The notes: a model not told the origin generated them from the letters alone. A stretch of 64,000 bases of DNA from Oscillospiraceae bacterium (GCA_017501355.1 JAFVXA010000039.1:1-64000); one strand, 5' to 3'. Numbered from the stretch's first letter, positions 26,708 to 36,534 are shown. A program made the numbers and translations.

Positions 26708-27589
26708 ATGCAAAGGGAGAATCAGACGAAATTTATCCTGCTGGAGCTGCTCGCGGTTTGCTTTTGCGCCTCCAGCGGCGTGTTTGTGCGCTACAGTGCC
26801 CTTGGTCCTGTGAATACGGCGTTCTATCGGATGCTGTTTGCCCTGCCGATGCTGTTTTTGCTGGCGCGAAAAGACCTGAAGGGAATTGACCGCAGCGATA
26901 TTCTGCGGCTGCTTCTTGCGGGTGTGTTCTTCTCGGGGGACATCATCCTCTTTAATCTCAGCATCACAAAGACCGCCATTGCCAACACGAATCTGTTTAC
27001 CAATCTAACGATTTTTACGGTGGTTCCTGTTTCTGCATTGGTGTTCAAAGAGAAAATGCCGAAGCATCTGATTACCGGCGCAGGGATCACACTGGCGGGT
27101 GTGGTGCTGCTGGTGCTGGGTAAGGCTGAACCCAGCAGCTCCGGTTATGTGGGGGATCTGCTCGCTTGTGGAGCATCGGTGTTCTACGGCTTGTACCTTC
27201 TTGTCAGCTATCGCCTGCGGGAGCGGTTCTCCGGTCATGTGATTACCTTCTTTTGCATCATCAGCTGCCTTGTGATTATGCCGCTGTATATTGTCCCCGT
27301 GGAGGGTTTCCAGATCCCCCGCGGCTTTGCAGAGCTTTGGCCCTTGCTGGGGCTTGCGGTGTGCCTGCAAGTCTTTGGACATAATCTGATGGCATACTGT
27401 CAGGGTAAGGTCAGTGTGAATCTTTCGTCCATCATCTGTCTGACCCAGCCGGCTGTGGCGGCGATCTATTCGCTGCTGCTTTTCGGTGAGAGGCTGACGC
27501 TGATGGAAATTGCAGGTATCTGCATTGTGGTGGTGGGCGTGTATCTCGTCAAGCACCAGTATAGTGAACAGAACGCGGAAACGACATGA
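26708..27589 (+). CDS. EamA/DMT superfamily transporter
   Basis: 293 residues with ten predicted membrane helices in two repeats of five (EamA repeats), the second starting near VGDLLACGASVFYGLYLL. The GAGITLAGVVLLVLGKAE and AGICIVVVGVYLV ends close each repeat. Members export amino acids or other metabolites; its position directly after proC might hint at proline or another amino acid, which is only a guess. A weak GAGG precedes the ATG. Confidence 0.88.
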   Translation: MQRENQTKFILLELLAVCFCASSGVFVRYSALGPVNTAFYRMLFALPMLFLLARKDLKGIDRSDILRLLLAGVFFSGDIILFNLSITKTAIANTNLFTNLTIFTVVPVSALVFKEKMPKHLITGAGITLAGVVLLVLGKAEPSSSGYVGDLLACGASVFYGLYLLVSYRLRERFSGHVITFFCIISCLVIMPLYIVPVEGFQIPRGFAELWPLLGLAVCLQVFGHNLMAYCQGKVSVNLSSIICLTQPAVAAIYSLLLFGERLTLMEIAGICIVVVGVYLVKHQYSEQNAETT

Positions 27590-27611
27590 ATTATTCTGTT
27601 TATAGCAGCAA

Positions 27612-27642
27612 AGAGGAGAGCCGAGCGAGGCTCTCCTCTTTT
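27612..27642. terminator. Terminator between convergent units
   Basis: AGAGGAGAGCC / GGCTCTCCTCT stem with a four-T run on the plus strand. Confidence 0.85.
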
Positions 27643-27673
27643 ATTCAGCGATTGAACGCTTACTGTATCAAAA

Positions 27674-29188
27674 TCAAATTTGATAAGCATCCATGAAGGT
27701 CACGAGATAGCTCATGGCTTCGAGTCTTGTGGTGGTCTTCCAAATCTCAAGAGAGGTGGTATTGGCACCAATGATACCCATTGCCACTGCCCACTGCATG
27801 GGCTCTACCGCATAGGCGGAGAGCTGGGCTGCATCAGCGTAGGAAGTAAGGCTGGCACGCCTGGACACATCCAGACCCTGACCTTCCGCATAGCGGTAAA
27901 GCATGGCAATGAGCTGCTGATGGCTGATGCCCTGCTGGGCAAGGAACCTGCCGTCGTTGCCGAGCACGATCTTGTTTTCGCACGCCCAACGGGCAGCACT
28001 GCCATACCATGCGTCCGCAGCAACATCCGAAAAGGTGGTGCTGCCCTCGATGACTGCTTCGCCATCCTTGCCTGCGTGCAGGCGGGAAAGCATTACGGAA
28101 AAGGTGGCGCGGGTGATAGGATTATGGGGACGGAAGGTGTGGTCGCTGTAACCGTTGGTAATACCGCGCTCCGTGCCTGCAATGACCATTTTGGCAAGGG
28201 CGGGATCCGCAGGGATATCGAAGAAATTCAACGGTGCGGCATCTGCATAGAGGAGCGTGCGGGCAAACTGATCGGCTGCGATCAGCGTATCATTTGCGCG
28301 GAGCAGACCGCGTGGCTGGATCGGGGGCGCAGTGGTGCTGCTGGCTGCGACAAAGGTGGTTACTCGACCGTCTGCGATCTTGCGGATGCAGCTGTTGCCG
28401 GTGTCAGAGACAAAGATGCTGCCATCGCTGTTGACCACGAGATCCTGAGGGTGGTCAAATTTTGCTTTGCTGACAGGACCGTTGGCGAAGCCGCCAATGT
28501 ATTCGCCGTCTTCCAAAATAGCGGTGTCACCGGCGATAACTTCCAGCTTGGTGTTGTTTATGCGGCAGATGCGGTTGCGCCCGGTTTCTGCGATGTAGAG
28601 CATACCGTCAGCCCAGCAAAGACCGGTGGGTTCCACGAGACCGGAGAGAACCGTGGTGACCTTGCCGTTTTTGTCCATCATGCGGATGCTGCCGTTTCCG
28701 GTGTCGGCAATGTAAAGATTGCCCATGTCATCGGCGGCAAGTCCAGTAGGGCGATTGAAGGTGGCGCCGGTACCGTTGCCGTTGGACTTGCCGGCGCTGC
28801 CATTTTTGCCGGCTGCGGTGAGGACACTGTCCTTGCCGATGAAACGAATGACATGAGCGGCAGTATCACTTACCGCATAGCCGTCGAGGAAGGGAGCAAT
28901 GTCCCAAGGCTCCATGAAGTAAGCCTTGTCCAAAGCGCCGTCGATGCATCTTCCGATGGGTTCACCGCTGATATCAGCCACGTTGATCGCGCCGGCATAG
29001 CGGGTGACCTTGCCGAGGTTCAAATGCCAAATGACTTTATTATAGGTATCCGTTACCAGCAAGCCATTTTCATGCCTGGTGATGCCGGAGAGGCTGCCAT
29101 TCTCAAAATCAGCGGGGGACAAAGCCGAAGCGGAAACAGAGAAGAGCATGACCAGCACAAGCATCAGTGCCGAGAGTTTCATTTTCAT
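27674..29188 (-). CDS. Secreted NHL-repeat protein with S-layer homology domains
   Basis: 504 residues. A signal peptide (ending near SASALS) is followed by about 300 residues of NHL-type beta-propeller repeats (FNRPTGLAADDMGNLYIADTGN, core GLAADDMGNLYIADTG, and three further similar blades), then three SLH domains: GITNGYSDHTFRPHNPITRA, WACENKIVLGND, and AVAMGIIGAN. SLH domains hold proteins on the cell wall, so the propeller should be displayed outside. It is the last gene of a five-gene operon, 23 nt after the cyclase. Ligand unknown. Confidence 0.9.
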   Translation of the reverse strand: MKMKLSALMLVLVMLFSVSASALSPADFENGSLSGITRHENGLLVTDTYNKVIWHLNLGKVTRYAGAINVADISGEPIGRCIDGALDKAYFMEPWDIAPFLDGYAVSDTAAHVIRFIGKDSVLTAAGKNGSAGKSNGNGTGATFNRPTGLAADDMGNLYIADTGNGSIRMMDKNGKVTTVLSGLVEPTGLCWADGMLYIAETGRNRICRINNTKLEVIAGDTAILEDGEYIGGFANGPVSKAKFDHPQDLVVNSDGSIFVSDTGNSCIRKIADGRVTTFVAASSTTAPPIQPRGLLRANDTLIAADQFARTLLYADAAPLNFFDIPADPALAKMVIAGTERGITNGYSDHTFRPHNPITRATFSVMLSRLHAGKDGEAVIEGSTTFSDVAADAWYGSAARWACENKIVLGNDGRFLAQQGISHQQLIAMLYRYAEGQGLDVSRRASLTSYADAAQLSAYAVEPMQWAVAMGIIGANTTSLEIWKTTTRLEAMSYLVTFMDAYQI

Positions 29189-29211
29189 AATATTTACCCT
29201 CTTTTCAAAGC

Positions 29212-31035
29212 TTATTGATGTTCGGTGCGGCGGGCGTTCCGCTGCAGGGAATCCAGTGTCAGGGTTTCAAAGCCCTCTGCCTTACCCTTGAGCTTGATGG
29301 TGTCGCCGAGGGAAGTGGTTTCGGCACGGTCGCCGAGAGCGTCTGCCACAGCGCGGGAGATGAGCACCTTGCCGCCAGGGGCGTTGGCTTCCAGTCTCGC
29401 AGAGGTGTTCACCGTGTCTCCGATGGCAGTATAGTCCATGCGCTGGGGGGCACCGATATTACCAACGACTGCGGGACCAACATGAACGCCCACGCCGAAG
29501 GAAACCGTGCGTCCATATTTCTTTTCCAATTCCTCGCCAAGGGCTTTGGAACCCTCTACCATGTCCATAGCGGCACAGCAGGCGAGGTAAACGGCGTCTT
29601 CCTGGGGCAGCGGCGCATTCCAAAATGCCATGGTACAGTCACCGACGAATTTATCCAGTGTGCCCTGATGGCGCATGATACATTCGGTGGTAAGGGTCAG
29701 ATAGCGGTTGAGGATCTCCACAATGGTGGGGGGATCCAGTGCCTCGCTCATGGTGGTGAAGCCACGGATATCCACGAACAGCACCGCGATCTCGAACATC
29801 TTGCCGCCAAGATCGCTGGCTGCGTCGCGTTCCAGCAAGTCTTTCAAAATGGCGGGGTCAACGTAGCGACCGAAGGTAGCGGTGACCTTTCGCTTTTCCT
29901 GTGCGGCGCGGATGTAATTTGCCGCGACGGAGGCGACAAACAGCAGCGTCACCGCAAGGGGGATCCACAATGCGTGAAGCACAAAGCCCATGCGATAGGC
30001 GAGCAGACAAATGCCGATCCAAGCACCCGAAACCAGCAGCCAGAAAAGAACGGAGAAGCCGACTTTGCGGTTTCGAAGCCACAGCATTGCCGCGAAGCTG
30101 ACCGCAAACAGCAGTGCAAGCTGCAATGTGTTGGAAACTTCCTTCGGCAGGAAGCCTGCGCGGTATGCCTCGATCTGATTTGCCTGAATCTCGATGCCGT
30201 ACATGGGAGCGGCGTGGTCGATGGAGGTGCGGTATTCATCCTGCAAACCTGCGGCGTAAGGACCGATCAGCACGATCTTTCCCGCGAAATACTCGGGGTC
30301 GATCGTGCCTTCCAGCAGATCAAGGATGGAGACCTCGTCATAATAGTTGAAGGGGGCTGCGGTGTAGGGGAGATAGAAGAAGCCGTCGCTGTCTGTTTCG
30401 GGCAGGGAGGTGACTTCCAAACCGTGATACGCCGCATAGCATTCGTAGATGGTCCTTGCAAAGGAAAATACCTTTTCACCATCAGGCGTATCAACATAGA
30501 GCAGTGCGTGACGGATGATGCCGTCTTTGTCTGCCATAGCGTTGATGTGCCCTGTTTCGGTAACAGCGGCGAGAGCATCGTAGGGGGCATCCCATGCGAG
30601 TACCGCGCGGGTATCCATGTAGAAGTCCTCGCCTTCGCCCGCAAGGTCGCTGCCGAAGGTGGCAGCGCCTGCCGTGATCACGTTGCCGTATTCGCCCGCG
30701 ATCTCCGCAAGATAGGCATCCGCGTCGGGATCGGCGCTTTCCCCTGCGTAAAGAACGTCGATGCCGATGACGGCGGGGGCGCTTGCTTCATCCGCGTTGA
30801 GGTATGCAATGGCATCAGCCATGTAGCTGCGGGGCCAGGGCATGGGACCGAGGGCATCCAGCGCCCGCTGGTCGATACCGATGACGACGATCTCACCGTC
30901 GGTTGCGGCAGGGGAGTGGTAGAGCTCATCGGAAACCGCGCCGTCGGGGCTGCTGAGCAGCCCCGTTGCGGCGATGCAGGTGATGCATGCGGCGACGATC
31001 AGATAGAGAACGACGCTGCGAAGTTTGTTTTTCAT
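29212..31035 (-). CDS. CHASE2-domain class III adenylate/guanylate cyclase
   Basis: 607 residues. An N-terminal helix is followed by an extracellular CHASE2 sensor (IVVIGIDQRALDALGPMPWPR, core IGIDQRALDALG, near residue 50), three closely spaced membrane helices (about 310-385) and a C-terminal cyclase domain: VLFVDIRGFTTMSEAL supplies the first metal aspartate, KFVGDCTMAFWNAP the second, and MDYTAIGDTVNTSARLEA the catalytic asparagine/arginine end. It should make cAMP (or cGMP) in response to an outside signal. It follows the FecR-domain gene by 19 nt. Confidence 0.92.
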   Translation of the reverse strand: MKNKLRSVVLYLIVAACITCIAATGLLSSPDGAVSDELYHSPAATDGEIVVIGIDQRALDALGPMPWPRSYMADAIAYLNADEASAPAVIGIDVLYAGESADPDADAYLAEIAGEYGNVITAGAATFGSDLAGEGEDFYMDTRAVLAWDAPYDALAAVTETGHINAMADKDGIIRHALLYVDTPDGEKVFSFARTIYECYAAYHGLEVTSLPETDSDGFFYLPYTAAPFNYYDEVSILDLLEGTIDPEYFAGKIVLIGPYAAGLQDEYRTSIDHAAPMYGIEIQANQIEAYRAGFLPKEVSNTLQLALLFAVSFAAMLWLRNRKVGFSVLFWLLVSGAWIGICLLAYRMGFVLHALWIPLAVTLLFVASVAANYIRAAQEKRKVTATFGRYVDPAILKDLLERDAASDLGGKMFEIAVLFVDIRGFTTMSEALDPPTIVEILNRYLTLTTECIMRHQGTLDKFVGDCTMAFWNAPLPQEDAVYLACCAAMDMVEGSKALGEELEKKYGRTVSFGVGVHVGPAVVGNIGAPQRMDYTAIGDTVNTSARLEANAPGGKVLISRAVADALGDRAETTSLGDTIKLKGKAEGFETLTLDSLQRNARRTEHQ

Positions 31036-31054
31036 ACGATCACCTCAGTTGGTG

Positions 31055-34000
31055 TCAGGTTGCGCTGCCATCGCTACCTTCAGTGGTGGTACTGTCGCCC
31101 CCCTCGGAAGTACTGCCATCGTCACCTTCAGAGGGAGGGATAATGAGGCCTTCGCCACTGATTTTGCCGTTGTTTTCAATTTTGCCGTCGTTTTCAATTT
31201 TGCCGTTGTTAATCAGCGTGCAGCCATTAACGATGGTCATCGTATTGCCGCTGTTGATGGTAATGGTGCCGTTGTTGTAGGCGTTAGGAGTGTCGGTGAC
31301 TTCTGTGCCACCAAAGATCAGTTGACCGCCGCTGGAGTTTTCACCAACAGTGATTGTGCAACCATCATTGTTGCCGAACGTACTGGTTTTTGTATTGTTG
31401 AGCGTGCCATTATTGATCGTGATCGTACCGCGATCGACAGAGTCGCCGACCCAGTTGTTGAGCAGTTCGCCGTGGTTGGTGAGTGTTCCGTTTACGGTCA
31501 ACGTTCCAAGGTTGTTCAGCGTGCAGCCAAATCCAATGATAAATTCGCAGTTACTATTGACGGTAATCGTACCTTCGTTTGTCAACGAATAGGAATACTC
31601 TTCGAGCAAAATTTCACGGTTCGAAATAAACTCACCCTTGGTAATTTCGATGATGCCGCCTTTAAAGTTGTAGATGCAACCATCGCTGCGGATGCAGATT
31701 GTGTAATCATCAATAGTTCCTGCAGCAGCGGAAGTGAACAAGCCGCTGTTCAGGAAAAGGTGCATGTTGGTGAAAGAACCACTGCTTGTAAAGGTACCAC
31801 TGTTTTCGAAAGTGCCGTAATTTTGGATTTCGCCGATGCTTGCACTGCCATCTTCAAGTTTTTTAATATTGTTGTTGATCGTACCTTCACTTTTCAGCGT
31901 TCCGTAGTTGTTCAGCGTACCAAGATTAGTCAATGAGCAGTCGGAAGTGATGATCAATTCACCATCGACGGTGATCGTGCTATAGTTGTTAATTTCAGCC
32001 GTATTGGTAAGGCTCACCACGCTGTGTTCATCAATAGAGATACCACCGCTGCCATAGTCAGTGATGTTGTTATTCACAGGACCTGCGATAGTCGTGATGC
32101 TGCTGCTTATGACCTCGTCTGTATAAGTTCCGTTGATCTCGACATTCTCGGTAACCGTTACAGCATGGAAAGTACCTGTATTCTCCCAAGTTCCGTTATT
32201 TACAAGTGAGCCATAGTTTTCAATAGAAGCTTCATTGTTCACAAGCTTTCCGCTGTTGACCAGTTCGCCGTAGATGATCAGCTGACCACAATTACCAGTG
32301 CCATAGCCGATCAAATCAAGGTTCTTAATATTGTTCAGAGTAGCACCGCTTGCGATGGTGATCGCACTGTCGTTGATCTCATTGTTGCCGTAAACGCTGA
32401 TGGTTCCAAAGTTCATGGAGGGAGAGGCATTTTCATCAACTGCAGCGGCGTTGAAGTTCAGCTTACCGCCATAACTGGGATAGCTGATATTGTCTACGAC
32501 CTCACCTTCAAATCCGACGCGAACAGTTCCGGTCTCTCCGTTGGTAAATTGGCTGCCTTCTTCGTTGGTCAATTCAGCATTGCAGAGAAGTAGAGTGCCT
32601 TTGTTGAAAAGCGTCCCGCAGTTGGTAATCTCGGGCAGCTTGCCCTCTGTTGTTTCATCCTCTGTATATGCGTTACCGATGGTTTGCAGTGTGCCATCAT
32701 TGTTCAGAGCACCGCCCTGATAAATGTAAATCGTTCCATCAGATTCGGTAAGCAAAGAGGCACCTTCTGCAATGTTCAGAGTGCCGTAAATATTGAGGTT
32801 GGCCTTACCCGGATTTTCAGGGAAAACAGTGTCGGCACTGTCAATTACTGCAGTCATGACCAAGGTGCCTGAAACAAGATTGAGTTCCTTGTTTGCGGGG
32901 ACATCCAGATAGAGATATTCCGTAAAGTATCCGGTGGTTTCCTCGGTGTTGGTAAAAACAACACTGACGCTATCTGCAGTTTCAAATGCTGCCGTGAGCT
33001 CCGCTTGTGTAGGATCGGTCAAAGGCTCAGGTTCGGAATCAGAGCCGGAACCGTCAGAACCGGAGTCAGAGCCGCCAGAGCCGGAGCCGGAATCATCAGA
33101 ACCGGAGTCAGAGCCGCCAGAGCCGGAGCCGGAATCATCAGAACCGGAGTCAGAGCCGCCAGAGCCAGTACCGATTTCGGGGGTAGGAACATATTCCGGT
33201 TCGCTGGAGTTATTGTCAAAGAGTGTGTCGTTGCTGTTCTGATTCTGCTGCGCATCAGATGTAGACTGCTGTTCCTGCTGCTTGAGCTGCTGCTCCTGCT
33301 TGTCAGCATTATTTTCATCCTGCTTCAGCTTTTCATCTGCGCCGTCCGTCACAGCATTGGGGTCAATGGGGGAACCTGCGTCCTCCATGCGCTTCTGCAA
33401 CTCGGGGTTTTCTGCCACTTCCGTTGCAACGAAGCCGGGGACTTCTGCGGTGGTGAAGTTTTCCACCTTTACCTCAGCCGGGACTTCGGTTTCGCCGGTG
33501 GTGCCAGAGCCGTCGGGAGTGCCGGGACTGTCGGGGGCATCGGGAGCGGCGGCGACCTGAGAGGTCATCTGCTGACCGGAGGTGATGTTGGTGGGCGTGC
33601 TTCTGCCGGTGGAATAGACATCCAGAGAGCCTTCCAGCAGATAGACAGCGGAAGAACGCTGATCAGACTCGAACCAGCCCGCCGTACCGCGAACACCCGT
33701 GACCATGGTGGAAGTACGGATGGTCAGGGATTCCTGACTGGTCAGCGGTGCGCTGACATTGAACATGACCTTGCCGGAGACCACCTTGACCTCCAGCTTT
33801 TTGCCTGCCTTATGGATGGAGACCTTACTGGAGGCATCCAGCTTCAGCGCCTTGCTGTTGTCGAGGCTGATGTAGGCATAGCTTGCCTTGCCTGTGCTGA
33901 CCGTGTAGCCGCTGAGGAGCTTCATGTTTTGGGTTGCTTTTTTGCTGGTGCCGCTGGCGTTGGTCACAGTGACAGAGCCTTGTGTCTTTTCAAGACGCAG

Positions 34001-34102
34001 GGTTGCCGCCTTGGCGCTCTGCGCAGCGGAGGCTGTGATGGTCGAGCTGAAAAGCAGCGCGAAGCACAGCACGAAAATACTGATTGCTCTCAATTTTTTC
34101 AT
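31055..34102 (-). CDS. Large secreted FecR-domain protein with beta-helix-like repeats
   Basis: 1015 residues. A signal peptide precedes a FecR domain (about residues 40-180: LEKTQGSVTVTN, LLSGYTVSTGKAS, STMVTGVRGTAGWFE). A low-complexity linker follows, with a Q-rich part and a tandem S/G/D repeat, then about 600 residues of degenerate repeats built on NNGTL, NYGTL and SGTFT units, typical of a parallel beta-helix adhesin. No LPxTG or SLH anchor is seen; the C-terminus is E/G/S/T-rich. I use ATG 34102, which overlaps the HD-GYP gene stop (ATGA) and has GGAGG upstream. FecR plus CHASE2 cyclase neighbours suggest a surface sensing module. Confidence 0.85.
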   Translation of the reverse strand: MKKLRAISIFVLCFALLFSSTITASAAQSAKAATLRLEKTQGSVTVTNASGTSKKATQNMKLLSGYTVSTGKASYAYISLDNSKALKLDASSKVSIHKAGKKLEVKVVSGKVMFNVSAPLTSQESLTIRTSTMVTGVRGTAGWFESDQRSSAVYLLEGSLDVYSTGRSTPTNITSGQQMTSQVAAAPDAPDSPGTPDGSGTTGETEVPAEVKVENFTTAEVPGFVATEVAENPELQKRMEDAGSPIDPNAVTDGADEKLKQDENNADKQEQQLKQQEQQSTSDAQQNQNSNDTLFDNNSSEPEYVPTPEIGTGSGGSDSGSDDSGSGSGGSDSGSDDSGSGSGGSDSGSDGSGSDSEPEPLTDPTQAELTAAFETADSVSVVFTNTEETTGYFTEYLYLDVPANKELNLVSGTLVMTAVIDSADTVFPENPGKANLNIYGTLNIAEGASLLTESDGTIYIYQGGALNNDGTLQTIGNAYTEDETTEGKLPEITNCGTLFNKGTLLLCNAELTNEEGSQFTNGETGTVRVGFEGEVVDNISYPSYGGKLNFNAAAVDENASPSMNFGTISVYGNNEINDSAITIASGATLNNIKNLDLIGYGTGNCGQLIIYGELVNSGKLVNNEASIENYGSLVNNGTWENTGTFHAVTVTENVEINGTYTDEVISSSITTIAGPVNNNITDYGSGGISIDEHSVVSLTNTAEINNYSTITVDGELIITSDCSLTNLGTLNNYGTLKSEGTINNNIKKLEDGSASIGEIQNYGTFENSGTFTSSGSFTNMHLFLNSGLFTSAAAGTIDDYTICIRSDGCIYNFKGGIIEITKGEFISNREILLEEYSYSLTNEGTITVNSNCEFIIGFGCTLNNLGTLTVNGTLTNHGELLNNWVGDSVDRGTITINNGTLNNTKTSTFGNNDGCTITVGENSSGGQLIFGGTEVTDTPNAYNNGTITINSGNTMTIVNGCTLINNGKIENDGKIENNGKISGEGLIIPPSEGDDGSTSEGGDSTTTEGSDGSAT
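33057..33170. repeat. 42-bp tandem repeat in the FecR-protein linker
   Basis: About 2.7 near-identical copies of a 42-bp unit coding for a 14-residue S/G/D-rich module. In-frame and likely to vary in copy number. Confidence 0.9.
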
Positions 34103-35550
34103 TTTGCTTCCTCCCATGCTTTACTTTCGATGAAGAGATTGACGATCTTCTCGTCGAGATTGCCTTCCTGCACCATGTTTTGCAGAATGGAGAGTGCTTT
34201 TTCGGTGGGCATGCCGGGCTTATAGGGTCTGTCAAAAGCGGTAAGCGCGTCGAAAATATCCAGAACCGTCAGCAGGCGAACCTCTGGCGGGATGGACTCT
34301 GCGGTAAGGTGTTGGGGATAGCCGCGACCGTTGAGCAATTCGTGGTGCGCGGATGCCCATTTGGGAACCTGCCAGTACTGCTTGGGGAAGGAGACCTGTT
34401 CCAAAATACGGGCGGTGACCTCCACGTGGCTTTCCATGATGGTGCGTTCCTCTGCGGAAAGTGTGCCTTTTCGGATAGAGAGAAGCTTTCGTTCCTCTTC
34501 GGTGATCCACGGCTTCATTTCGCCGTTTTGGTCGATAAAGCTCCGCTTGGCGATCTCCTCCACCCGGGCGAGATGATCATCCGGCAGGAAGCCTGCGGTG
34601 TTGATCTCACGGATGAAGCGGAGAGTATCTTCCTGCTCGGCAATGCGGCGATCATACTCTGCTTGGTCGATCTCACCCTGCAAAAGGGAAATCTTCGTCA
34701 GCAGCGCCATGGTGGAGAAGCGATGCTCCACCTCTCCAAGGTGATCTGCAAGGCGCGTTGGCTTGTCCATTACCTCCAGCGGCACCACCAGCTTGCCTAC
34801 GTCGTGCAGCCAGACACTCAGCAGAAAGGAACGGCGGGTATCCGGATCAAACTGCCAGTTATTGCCGCTTGTCTCCAGCCAGTCGAGGAAACGGGTGCCG
34901 TATTTGACCATGTTGCGGGTGTGATTGGCGTTGTATGGGGTGCGGGCATCGATAGCGGTGGAAAGAGCGCCTACAAGGGAATCCAACAGCTGTGTGATCT
35001 GTTCGGAATAGAACATATTGGTGAGGCTGATGGCCGCCTGAGAGGCAAGCGCAAGGATCACAGCCTCCACTTCCACCGAGAAGTCGGTGGGGTCGCCGTT
35101 TTCCGTCAGTGCGTTGATGAGCTGCAGCACACCGATAAGCTCACCGCGGTCGTTGGCGAGGGGAACCACCAGCATAGAGCGGGTGTGATAGCCGGTCATG
35201 GCGTCATATTTCCTTGCACCGGTGAAATCAAACTCTTCGTTGCTGTGAACATCCGGCACGTTGATGAGCCGTCGTTCCAGTACAGCGCGGGCGCAGACAT
35301 GAGAGTGGCGCAGGGGAACGGGCGGCAGGGTAATGGGGGCGGCGTGACCACCTTGACGAATGGAGAACGACTTCGTTACCATGCGGCAGAAGTGGAGCTG
35401 GTTATCCTCCAACAGATACAGCGTGCCGCCGTCAGAGTTGGCGAGATCAATGGCGGTGTCCAAAATGCGGGAGAGCAGTTCTTCACGATCTCTCTCAGAG
35501 GACAGCGCAACACAAATATCAAGCAGTTTTTGGAAGTGCGTGGAGATCAT
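34099..35550 (-). CDS. GAF-HD-GYP signalling phosphodiesterase
   Basis: 483 residues. Residues about 5-180 are a GAF domain; the rest is an HD-GYP domain with HTRNMV, the HDVGKL metal pair and HHELLNGRGYP carrying the GYP signature. HD-GYP enzymes hydrolyse cyclic di-GMP and some related cyclic dinucleotides. A long insert of about 100 residues sits between HDVGKL and the second half. It overlaps both neighbours by four bases, so it is translated as part of the operon. Its GAF could bind a cyclic nucleotide made by the CHASE2 cyclase; that is inference. Confidence 0.9.
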   Translation of the reverse strand: MISTHFQKLLDICVALSSERDREELLSRILDTAIDLANSDGGTLYLLEDNQLHFCRMVTKSFSIRQGGHAAPITLPPVPLRHSHVCARAVLERRLINVPDVHSNEEFDFTGARKYDAMTGYHTRSMLVVPLANDRGELIGVLQLINALTENGDPTDFSVEVEAVILALASQAAISLTNMFYSEQITQLLDSLVGALSTAIDARTPYNANHTRNMVKYGTRFLDWLETSGNNWQFDPDTRRSFLLSVWLHDVGKLVVPLEVMDKPTRLADHLGEVEHRFSTMALLTKISLLQGEIDQAEYDRRIAEQEDTLRFIREINTAGFLPDDHLARVEEIAKRSFIDQNGEMKPWITEEERKLLSIRKGTLSAEERTIMESHVEVTARILEQVSFPKQYWQVPKWASAHHELLNGRGYPQHLTAESIPPEVRLLTVLDIFDALTAFDRPYKPGMPTEKALSILQNMVQEGNLDEKIVNLFIESKAWEEAK

Positions 35551-36353
35551 AGCAAAATTACCTCCTCATCATAGCCGAAGCGACAGTTGGGACAACGGGC
35601 AGATACTACGTTTGCCGCTGCATCCAGTTCATCATCAGTGCGATCCGGGGCGTGGTGAATGATGCGAACCTGCTTTGCACCGCAGTCCTGCCCCAATTTG
35701 GCAGCGGCAAACCATGTGTTGTGTCCGAAACTGCTGCGACTTGCCCACTCTTCCTCGCTATATTGCCCGTCGCAAAGAAGCAAATCACAGTCTTTGGCAA
35801 ATTCTCTCAATATCGGCAACAGATCTTCAGTGAAAGTACAATCAGTAGCAAGGACAACGGACTTTCCTGCACCGCTGACACGATAAACAGTAACGCCGCC
35901 GGGATGTACACCGGGCATCGTATCCACATGGACAGCGCCGATATCCAGTGAAGCAGGTAACTCATGGAAACGGATCGCTGCGGGAAGCGCCTCCGGTCCC
36001 ACAGGCCAAAGAGGCGGCTGCATCAGCGCGCGCACCTGCTGTTCGCCGCTTCGACCGTCCCGGGTTGCGGCGTAGAGATCAAGTATCATATCTTTTTCTG
36101 TCAAAAGGGGACACATGGGTAAACCCAACAGATGATCCACATGGGCGTGGGTGAGAAGGAGAGTCAGACGGCGGGAGGGAACGGATTTCGGTTTCAGGAA
36201 AGCCATACCACTGCCACCATCCAACAGCAGAGTTTCCCCTGCCAACTGAACGAGGATGCAGCTTGTTCTGCCGCCATACCGAAGGTATTCTTTTCCGCTG
36301 CATGGCATGGATCCGCGAGTTCCCAGCAGCGTGACGGTGCTTTTGTGTTCCAT
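35547..36353 (-). CDS. MBL-fold metal-dependent hydrolase, possible cyclic nucleotide phosphodiesterase
   Basis: 268 residues. The metallo-beta-lactamase core is clear: LLGTRGSMP at the start, LLTHAHVDHLLG near residue 75, VLATDCTF, and IIHHAPDRTD near the end. The overall pattern is that of the MBL branch that includes class II cyclic nucleotide phosphodiesterases. Being first in an operon with a cyclase and an HD-GYP protein, a role in degrading the second messenger is likely but not shown. The start at 36353 follows ACGGAGG. The C-terminal CPNCRFGYDEE might bind an extra metal. Confidence 0.82.
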   Translation of the reverse strand: MEHKSTVTLLGTRGSMPCSGKEYLRYGGRTSCILVQLAGETLLLDGGSGMAFLKPKSVPSRRLTLLLTHAHVDHLLGLPMCPLLTEKDMILDLYAATRDGRSGEQQVRALMQPPLWPVGPEALPAAIRFHELPASLDIGAVHVDTMPGVHPGGVTVYRVSGAGKSVVLATDCTFTEDLLPILREFAKDCDLLLCDGQYSEEEWASRSSFGHNTWFAAAKLGQDCGAKQVRIIHHAPDRTDDELDAAANVVSARCPNCRFGYDEEVILL

Positions 36354-36382
36354 AAGCAATACCTCCGTATAGAAAGTGCTAT

Positions 36383-36411
36383 TATATAATATAGTATCAC
36401 AATGTGGTAAA
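36383..36411 (-). promoter_or_regulatory. Possible promoter of the five-gene signalling operon
   Basis: Minus-strand TTTACC, 17 nt spacer, TATATA in a very AT-rich stretch; alternative -10 boxes overlap. The rest of 36354-36534 shows no gene. Confidence 0.4.
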
Positions 36412-36534
36412 CGCTTCAAGATTTATGTGGAAAATGACAACAATTCAGAGTAAAGCGTTTCAATGAGAAACTTGAGAATTATGCACACTTGATGGTGTTT
36501 GAATGTTTGTTTGGTCGGTAGCGTCGGGCAACCG

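Noticed and set aside
27680-31143. Two long plus-strand frames (512 and 642 residues)
   Set aside because: Antisense of the NHL-SLH and CHASE2 cyclase genes, which show clear domains and RBSs.
33040-33170. Short repeats that might suggest a CRISPR array
   Set aside because: The units are tandem without unique spacers and code in-frame S/G/D repeats.
33005-35574. 406- and 496-residue plus-strand frames
   Set aside because: Antisense of the FecR and HD-GYP genes.
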